Below are positions 34,490 through 44,700 of a stretch of 64,000 bases of DNA, piece after piece. The first letter of the stretch is position 1, and every line of letters begins with the position of its first letter. The position numbers and the translations under genes are program-made. This DNA comes from Trissonchulus latispiculum (Eukaryota > Nematoda > Enoplea > Enoplida > Ironidae), in the NCBI GenBank assembly GCA_030248195.1, contig JASAND010017963.1:33403-97402 (forward strand). Reading direction: 5' to 3'. The notes beneath the pieces were generated by a model. It worked only from the letters and a program-made list of their open reading frames with translations, did not search any database and was not told the DNA's origin.

Positions 34490-35555
34490 TAAACAAATAT
34501 ATAAATAAACAACAATGCTGATTTAAAGAATTCACATAAACAAAACTCAATTATCCAGTAAGACAAACCCAAAAATGTCCAATAAGCATTTTACTTTGAG
34601 CTAAACTTATTTCTTTCTTGTCTTTTTGCTAAAAAGGTTTTGTCACTGGAGCAAAATTATCGCCTGGTTATTTTTCTGAGCAATCAATTAAGATATTTAC
34701 CTCCGTTCTTTTCAGACGCGACCACATAAAAGTTAACAGAATACACACATAAACACGACCATAGCTATAAAACATAACAGGAACTAAGCGACAACTTCTG
34801 TATTACAGAAGCTCACAGAGCTGCAGTACAGACATATTATTGTCGTGGTAGTTGGAGAAACTAAAGTCAACTAAGGACAGTATGGTCCTTAGCCAAGACA
34901 CCTGACACAACAGTAGTGTTTAAAAAAGACCTGAAGAAAGAAACGATTTGGTTTGTACTTTATGCAGCTGTTGTAAAGACAAAAATATGCTAAAGTCCAT
35001 CTCACATCAAGAAAATTAAGTAAATGCAGATTAGCAGGCGGATCCACGAAGGGTACAAGCCATTAATCAGAAAGAAATAATGAGAAACGCCTTCCTGCAC
35101 TCACTAAGGCAAAACCTTAGTCCAAAACAGCAAAGGCCAGCTCACAGCGACCACTGGTTCTCTCCTGTTTCGGACTAAAGCGTTGCCAAAGTGAATGTAG
35201 GCAGGCGATTCACATTGTTTCCTTATAAAAATCCAAATCTGTTGGAAATTTACAGATCACTTAAGAAAGAAAGCATTTATGGCTAAGTAGGGACACTGCT
35301 TCTTGATTTCGTCAATATTTCGTCAATGAAGCAATCTCATTGAGCAAGCAGCAAACTTTTATCAAAAACTAAAATACAATTCAAGGGGTAAAGGGAAAAC
35401 AAATGTTTTTTAAAATAGATAAATCTTCCACAAAAGTCTGGTATATGACAGCGTAAAGCAGGCACACCCTTGGCACCACTATGCAGCAAGGCTGTGGCCT
35501 GAAAACAACTTCAACATATCACAGTATCACAGATAAACGATACATAACGACCAGC
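34490..35555. other. Stretch downstream of CANT1, unassigned
   Basis: This is the likely 3' flank or 3' UTR of the minus-strand CANT1 gene. No canonical AATAAA was identified close to the stop codon. No other feature was recognised. Confidence 0.35.
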
Positions 35556-35560
35556 TGATG

Positions 35561-35715
35561 CTATACAAATTCTATTCCTTCAAACTTAAAGTTCCCCTCA
35601 AGCAATGTCTCCTCCATTAAAATTTTTCCCGTCAAATCGAATACAGTCACATAAGATCTGATAGTACCGGCATCCTCTTCTGATTTCAGGGCAACAATTA
35701 GACGATCCATTGTAC
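35561..35715 (-). CDS. CANT1: CANT1 terminal exon
   Basis: It encodes [16 protein letters not shown] through GIEFV and the TAG stop. The acceptor is 'tttttttgcttag' and the previous codon is split G|GT. Confidence 0.92.
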
Positions 35716-38700
35716 CTAAGCAAAAAAACAAAACATTAAATGAATACAAGCACGTAATTTTGTATCAAAAAAAGCAAAGAAAAGATGACATTTCAAACAT
35801 ACTAGAACAATTTTGGTCACATTCAACCCCGGCTTCTTGCCAAGCAAACTAAAAGTCAGAAAAAGGTTAAAACTTTTAATTAAACGAAGGCAGGCCATCT
35901 GTGTTCTGTGCAAACTGTCACTCAAATAGGGGTTGTCACACATTCATCTTACCTGGAATAAATTGGAAGGCTGAAAATCCTCGGGTGGGCAATAATTTGC
36001 CTATTCTACGAACTTGAATGTCTTTGAAGTTTTCATCCGCAATCAGCATAAAATTTGTGCCTAAACAAAAAACAATAACACCACCATTACTGGTAAACAG
36101 CAACCGTATTTGTACAAAATTTATCCAGATGGAATTTTTACTAATTGTCACTTGTTATCTAATACCCGATTGCACCAAATGTGTTTAAAATCTAATTAGC
36201 TGAATTAGATTTTAAACAGGTGATAAATTTATTTAAGTCGCCTGAGCATTGCACCAAGTTAAATATATTTAGAATATGCTTAAAATCTTATTACCTATTG
36301 AAACTTAATTAGATTTTAAACATACCCCGTACTATGTTTAAAATCTTTTTAACGTGAGAATCCATGAAATATTGCAAGGACTTTCGAAAAATTTTATGTG
36401 TAATTAATTAGTACTATTTTGTAAGAATGACTGAGAAAACAACTTATTTAGTTAATAATGATAACTTAATAACTTAATTAACTTAATAATTATAAGTAAT
36501 GTGTAAAAATATCAAATGAAAGGATTGAACATCAGATAATTTTTGTTTATGTATTTGTTGTTGCAGAAAATACAATTCACAAGTGAGTTGTTTACCGCAG
36601 GGTAGTTTATTACTGTAAGAAAAGTATGTAAGAATTTTTCCTAGTAGTAGCTCCTTAATTTCGTAGTATCACAACTTTCCCTTTACACTGATTACCTACT
36701 TAATGCTAATACTTTGAATGTCAGTTTAAAGGACCAAGTAATTTTTGAAAGGCAAATAATTAAATTTTAAGCAGATTCACAGCATGAGATCTTCAATGTT
36801 TATTATTGGACAGCGTTTATACTTCAAAGCGACCGCTCAGTTTTTGATAGGCTATTTCAGTCACGTCACCCTTAGTTAGATTTTAGCTAAATAGATTTTA
36901 AGTGGAAGTTAAAAAGATTTTACGCAACAACATTTTGGTGCAACGGAAAATGTGTTTACAGTTAAAATCTTTCTAGCTAATCAGATTTTAGGATAATTAG
37001 ATTTTACGTAGAAACATTTGGTGCAATCGGGCGTTGTGTAAAAATGTTAAATACGCAATATAAAGAAAGACGATCGTAGTTTGGAAAATTTTGGTGCCTC
37101 CTAAATAGTGATGTTTCAGGCACAGAAACTGAAACTATGTTTCCGGTTGTACAGGTTTCAGTTTAGGCACTGAAACGGAAATTAAAATTATAACTATTTT
37201 GGAAGGAAATCTGAAACTGAAACTGAAACTATTTTAGGCGGTCGACTAAACTGAAACTTGATTGGGTAAAGATCTGAAACTCGGACTGGAACTAAAGTCT
37301 GACCAAAAAATGTAGAAAGCGAAATTGTTTTCTTTATATCTCAAAAACGCTTCAAGATAGCTACCACAAAGTATATATTTTCTGAACCGGACTGATGAGA
37401 TCTTTCTTTTCGTGAAAAAATTTTTTGAAATTTCCCGTGCGATTTCAAAGGGCGCCGCTTTTATATGTACAGAAGGATTGGTACAATGTACTGCCGCGAT
37501 TTTTTCACGAAAATTTTCCCCGTGTTTGAAAGTGCTACACACCAAATTTCAACTTTTTTGGCTAAAAATTGCGTGAGTTATTCAATTTTTTAGATTTTCA
37601 AAATCCTTTGATCTTTGCCGCTTTTTCGACTTTGACTGGTTATTACTCGTGACTCGCTTAACGGAAAAATTTTTTGATTAGATTTTCTGGACCGCCTAGG
37701 CGTCCGCTTTCACCTGATATATGTGAGATTTCACATTTTGAAAGTCAATTTTTTCGAAAAATACCACTTTTTGACCCAAAATTTCGACATAGCGAGTCTA
37801 GCAAAGGTGAGTAAAAACTACATAATCATAAAGTTCAATCTAAGCTGAATCCAACGATATAAAGTTTTTGTGGCTACGACTTATATTGCGTCCGCAATGA
37901 ATTTTTAAACAATTTCCCTTTTTCAGCTGGTTTTTGGCTCCCTTTGATGTTGCCGCCTTGATTTGCCTGAACCAGTGTAAACTAGCAAAAACCAGCTGAA
38001 AAAGGGAAATTGTTTAAAAATTCATTGCGGAAGAAATATAAGTCGTAGCCACAAAAACTTTATATCGTTGGATTCAGCTTAGATTGAAATTTATGATTAT
38101 GTAATTTTTACTCACTTTTGCTAGACTCGCTATGTCGAAATTTTGGGTCAAAAAGTGGTATTTTTCGAAAAAATCTACTTTCAAAATGTGAAATCTCACA
38201 TATATCAGGTGAAAGCGGACGCCTAGGCGGTCCTAAAAATCTAATCGAAAAATTTTTCCGTTGACCGATTCACGAGTCATAGCCAGTCAAAGTCGAAAAA
38301 GCGGCAAAGATCAAAGGATTTTGAAAATCTAAAAAATTGCATAACTCACGCAATTTTTAGCCAAAAAAGTTGAAATTTGGTGTGTAGCACTTTCATACAA
38401 GGGGAAAATTTTCGTGAAAAAATCGCGGCAGTAGCATGTACCAATCCTTCTGTACATATAAAAGCGGCGTCCTTTGAAATCGCACGGGAAATTTAAAAAA
38501 AATTTTTTCACGAAAAGAAAGATCTCATCAGTCCGGTTCAGAAAATATATACTTTGTGGTAGCTATCTTGAAGCGTTTTTGAGATATAAAGAAAACAATT
38601 TCGCTTTCTACATTTTTTGGTCAGACTTTAGTTTCAGTCGTTCCTCAAAACTTGAAGCTATGAACGTTTTAGGCAGCTTTTTCGTTAATAGAGAAGAGAA

Positions 38701-41700
38701 AAGAAAAACACAGAACGAGGCACAGTAACACAAGATGCGCACTCAACCTCTTCTGTAGTTAGAGTCATTTTAAATTCAAGAGTACTGGATACATCCGACA
38801 TAGACATATTCCGTTCCATTGCATTGCAAACCCCAACCTATTCAAAAATGAGTGTATATACGTAAAATAACATAGTGCATAACATACTAGGTGCCTTGGA
38901 GCACAGGCAATATTATCCTCCGATGAGTGCTCAAAGCCCCATGCGTCTCATCACCCAGCCTCACCAGGTGCGCACCTGGCATGGGGAAACTGGGTGGATA
39001 TATATTTACTCCAAGAGTGAGAGTCATACGAATACACAAAGAATTATATAAAATTTTTTAAAAATAAACTTTATTTAAAAAAATTTTTTAATAATAAAAT
39101 TTTGTCAACATTTTTGTCCGTAAACAGAGATTTTTTAGAAAGCCACTTCGAAATAATCTGTCGTAATTTATTATTGGAAAATTGTCTATAAGTAAGTTTA
39201 TGAATGAGTTTGACAACGGATTGCTCGAGAAATGACGTATTAGTACTTAACATAGTTAAACGTACTAATTCGTTATAAAATACTTGTCCAGCCATTTTTT
39301 GTGAGTAATTAGAAAAGGCATGTGGGAATTTAAGCGTAATAAAATTAAACTTTTCCGTTTTATCGAAAGGTTTTGTTATAAAATAACCATTTTTAATCGC
39401 AATTTCTATATCCAATACTTCAGCTAGACTATCGTCTTTATTTTGTCTTTTTAAAATCAAAGATAGTGGATAAATCATCGGTTTAACGATTTCAAATTTT
39501 CCTTTATCATTAAAAACCGTTAAATCATCCATATATTCTGCAGTGGGAGCATAAGTAATCATCATTTTATAAGCTATACCAAGAATACTAATTCTGATGA
39601 AGGCTAGAAACTGCAGTGTTTGAATGAACTGAACCTGAAACTGGAACTCCGCCTGAAACTGAAACTGAAACTTTGTGATCCCGACTGAAACTTAAACTGA
39701 AACTGAAACAATTTTTGGAGGTCACCTAAAACTGAAACTGAAGTTATCTTGAACCTCCGACCATAAAACTGAAACTGAAGCTAAAACGGTTTACTGAAAC
39801 AACACTACTACACCGAACCTGTAACTCAACAAACAAAAATAAAGTCCTATCCTAAACGCGGGTCGTAGTAACTGACCCCTCGTTTCATCAGCTTGTTCAG
39901 TGTATGTTTCATTTGAGGCACGTCTTGGCAAGAAGAACCAGCGCTTATGTACACGCGACCACTGGCCAGACTCATGAATCATGTAGCCTAAACAAGACAA
40001 AAAAGGTAAACAAAGACCGAACATATTGAAGTTTGAACAAACAAGACCTACATAAAGTTCAAATCAACAAGATTAGCAAAGGAATAACAAGAGTACAAGC
40101 AAGACAGAAAAAACTGCTTGTGTAAGACAGCTATTAAAAATATTCTAACCGCACCCTTTCTGTTATTTTTCAATTATAGAGCCCTAGGTTTGCATTACCT
40201 GGATAATAAATACCAGCAGCTGCCCTTAGATCAATGTAGACCTTAGTCCAGTCTACATGCTTCACCTGGCCGGTGGGCGACACCACTTTAATCCACATGG
40301 GATTAAAATTCTGAAGAACACCTGAGGTTGTGGTCCACTCTTTACCTAAAAAGTGTGACCAGAGCATCATAATAATTGATTAGTATTAAGTACTGCAGGA
40401 TTATAACGCTATACATTGGGAAAAGGAAACAGGCAAAAAGTCAACTTCAGACCATGGAAAACCCCAATTTTGGGCTCACGTATTATACTAAATGTGAATG
40501 AACCGGCCTTTGTCTCAAGAGCACGTGACGGAATAAATTCTACAGTTTAATATCATCCCAGGACCTGGTGTTATAAAAATGGAGTTAAGGATAACCCGGA
40601 CGGAAAGGAAGAAAGGACAGAATTCAAACACACACAAACACAACTTAGTATTCAGATTCGCGACTTCATCACACGCACTCAAAGAATCAAAGAACTACTG
40701 ATGGTTGAATTATACCTAAGATGTAGAGCTCACCTAGACCACCCACATAAAGATGTCCCTCTTTAACGGTCATCCATTCAGCCTTGAATCCTTTGGTCTC
40801 ATTCCCTGGGCCGTCTGTCAGAAGCACCCATGGAACACTATGTTTGGCACTTTCAATCCTAAATAAGGGTAACAAACAACAACAGTGCAAAAGTAAAAAG
40901 CTGGAATAAGGTGTGAGACCTTACACTAAGGCATTGCTAGCCAACAGCTGGTTTATGCTGGTTCTTACTTACGGCAGCCCAAACATGAAATTTGAAGCTT
41001 TCCAAACAAATGTACCATTCACCCAAGATATTCGTGGAAGAGAAGGAACTGCAATTCATTAACGATATTCGTTTCAAGATGATACTTCATACATTTAGTC
41101 AGAGATTTTGTACATTTAGTCAGAGAAATTAACACTACAGGCAAAGGGAATATGGGGATGCGCATGGACAGCCTGGACAAGGAACAAGTCCTACAGCCGT
41201 CAGAGGCCTAAAAATTATTTTTTTGAACAAAATTGCAATTTTATTACTACTGACATTAATTTTTGCAACAATTTAGACTAAATTATACTCAAGGCACAAG
41301 CCCCCAAGAAGATTTCAGTCCAAGTACAAGCCCCCTCAAAATGCTCTTGGAACAAGCTCCCTCCCAGGATGCCACCGATAGGACAGTCCCTTCTGAATGT
41401 TGTCTCATCAGCAAAGCAATTACATTACTCGATTTCTTGGACTCTTCCAAACATTAGTACGGATATACCGCTCAATATTAACAAGAGACTGACCGATATA
41501 AGACACCGGTACGATCATCAACAGTGAGCAAATGACCATCAAATATCTTCAGATCCGACAATTCCATGGATCTTCCGCCCTGAGCTAGACTGGACATCAG
41601 GCGATGAGTGACATTATCCCATCGAATCTACAAAAAACCTCAAGATAGAACCATCAATGAATAATTTGAAAAGGACTCACCCATCTATCCAAACCCTTCT

Positions 41701-44700
41701 GGGCTTATTCTAGTGGGGGGGGGGCCTCCCATAAACACCCTTCCCCCAAAAATCGTTCCCCCCCAAAATCGTCCCCCACCAAAAAAGTGGGTGCCCCTTT
41801 TGGTACCAACTTTTGCCGTGAAGAAATCGCTCAGAAGGCCAAATTTTCACAATTTTTTCGGCTTCGCCGGAGATTTTTAGTCGATTTTTGCCTACTTAAG
41901 CACTATTTTTGCACTAAAAACGAACTTTTTTGGAGATTACTATAAAAATAAGGCAACTTTTAGCATGTTTTTAGAAAAATTTTGAAAAATTTTCGCCCCC
42001 TCCAAGAATGATTCGCCCTCAGAGGGCCCCCCAAAAGACCCCCCCCCCAAGAAAAATTCCCTAGAGTAAGCCCAGCCCTCTAAAACCACAGTGATTCCTA
42101 CGCATTTATGTCGGTAAGACATGTTGTAAAGTTAATTCTTCAAAGATGCGACAAGTTTTAACTGTACACCTGTACCTGTCCGATTATTTAAAGCATAACT
42201 AAGTTCAAATTCACAAATAAGTCAACTCTACAAGCATGTATATGTTATACGCCCGTTTTAACAATTTTGTTATTCTGTACGTGTATACGTTCTCTCTCCA
42301 CTACACTTGGGTCATCCTACTTTCTCCGCTACCGCGGTTTTAGCTTTAGTACATACTCTGGCACACACACGTATTATATATACCTGTACATCACTAAGAT
42401 CACGACTAAGCCTAAGGGTGCCATATCTCATATAGCTGAACCACGTGTTCTTTTCGGTCTCTGATTTGCTAGCGTGATCCAGGTCAGTTATGATGGCTAT
42501 TGAATAGGTCGTTCCGTGAGAATCACGTATAGGACGGCTCAATGGATACGTATCATTATAGGGATATTTAATACCACTGTAGGTATAGACATCCTAAAAA
42601 GTTTACAAATGAAAATCATTCATCATATATATAACTTTTAGTAGTTGGCTTATAACACTGAGAAAATTGGGCGCAACCACCGAAAATCGTTGACAATTGA
42701 TCGGGGTGGGAATATGCAGATCGGGAACGTTCTTTCTAGTGTTTAACAATTGACTAATCTTATGATCAATTGATTTCGAAACAGCTGAGCTTAGGACAGT
42801 TTCTAAGGCTATAGCAGTACAAAAAATATCCTTAACATATGTAGATACCGTACGCAGGCGCGTAGCCGGGCGGGAGGGGGGGGGAATGGGGGAATCCCCC
42901 CGAAACTGTGGACCCTCAGGAATTTTTTTCCTGCCATGTGCAAAACGCCCATTTTTAAAAAAATTTTGGCGCCATCCGTGCGTAAGTGTATCGTACCATC
43001 ATAATAAGTGTATCGCACCGCGATGAGTTCCAAATACCCCATTTGGTGTATTTTGACCATCTTCTTTATTTGGATGCATGAACACATGTTGGGCCATAAG
43101 TATTTTTTCATTTCAAAGTACGCTCTGAAAAAATTCCACGAAGGCCACGAAACAAAAAATATCTCAGCTTCTGGGGGGGGGGGGCTCCACCCCCATAACC
43201 ACGAAAAAGTTTTGCATTCCCCCTCCATAAAATTTATTCTGGATATGCTAGTGACCGTACACAAGAAAGTAAAATGCTCCCCCGGAGCGTGGAAAAGTAA
43301 TATGGGTGGATGTGGTGAGGTTGCGAAATCAAGAGAGGACTAGCTTTGAAAATGGTTAATATGGGGCTAGGTTCTAAAAGAAAGGAGGACTAGGTTGTGG
43401 GCGAACTAATATGGGCACAGCGTCGCCGAACAACCCATTCGCGGGCTGTAAATATTATACATTCATCGATATCAGTGTCTAGACTTTAAATTATAGCTCC
43501 AGACTCTAAAAAATTAGATGATATATAAACTATATCCGCCTATTCGTACTTCCGTGTATTATATAGTCAGACTCTTCCTTCGAGAAAGTCTAAGCTTACT
43601 GTTCATTTTATGCATTTATATAGACAGCATATTTAAAGAATACTTTTATAGCTATTGTCCTTGACTGCAACCCTGCCGGATTGAACCAATAGCTTTACCG
43701 CCATATCCCGTGTTTCTGTCCGATATATACTTGTCATAGTCCAACTAAATTTAAGGTATAAGCCTAAAACTGCCCAGGCAAACAACTACTATACCTCGCA
43801 GATTACCTACTCAACATTTGTTACTCTAATGTTGACCGTTCTATATATATGTGACAAACGCTGAAGCGAAGCGTGCAAGCCCGCGAATATGGGTTGTTCG
43901 GCGACGCTGTGCCCATATTAGTTCGCCCACAACCTAGTCCTCCTTTCTTTTAGAACCTAGCCCCATATTAAGCATTTTCAAAGCTAGTCCTCTCTTGACT
44001 TCGCAACCTCACCACATCCACCCATATTACTTTTCCATGCTCCGGAGGAGCATATTACTTTCTTGTCCTCTTAGCACTTTAAAGATTCTCTGACAATATT
44101 CCAATGTTGTTAAACATTGGCCTTAAAGATTAGCTCGTATGACGAGGCCGAGGGAGAATTGGCAAGGGGAGGCCTCTATGAACGAACTTCCCAATCAAAA
44201 AAGTGCATCCTCTTTGGTACAAATTTTGCAGTGAAAAAATCAGAAAGCGAAATTTTCATAAATTTTCTTGTTTAACTTAACTAGTTTAATTAGACGGCAT
44301 AGCTTAATTTTCCGGCTTAATGATGGATGCCTTTCCTTCCAGTGAGATTAATGAGTAAGAAGGAGCCGAGCATCCCGCAGGGTACTTACAGTACACAGGA
44401 CTATAGGGCCACTTTCGTGGGGGTTTGCCAATGGTCAGGAGGCCGTAGTGACCACTGGTCACTTCCATCGGTTTCGGCAATATGCCCATTAAAACGAGCG
44501 TTGTCGATTTATTATATAAAAACATCCGCAACTAAAACCCCGAAAAACTAAGTTTTAGGGAGTTTGACCACTGGTCTGTAGACTACCTAGTTCGTAGTGA
44601 CCATCGGGCAATTCCGTCAGATCTGAAAATGTGCTCATTGAGACGAGCGTAAAAAAACGCCGAAAAATAGGCCATTTGACCAGTGGTCAATAGGGCCCCG

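Larger units (their letters stand above)
37106..39807 (+). mobile_element. hAT-like MITE copy C, split by two insertions
   Basis: The left end 'tagtgatgtttcagg' and right end 'actgaaacaacacta' match copy B, as do the flanking 'ctgaaa' arrays. Removing 37295-38628 and about 38698-39590 would leave an element of roughly 480 bp, like copy B. The expected 8-bp duplication is not found, so one flank may have been rearranged. It lies in a CANT1 intron. Confidence 0.8.

Noticed and set aside
37246..38728. Matching frames in the two arms of the palindrome, considered as genes
   Set aside because: They are the same sequence read on both arms of the foldback, with no coding features.
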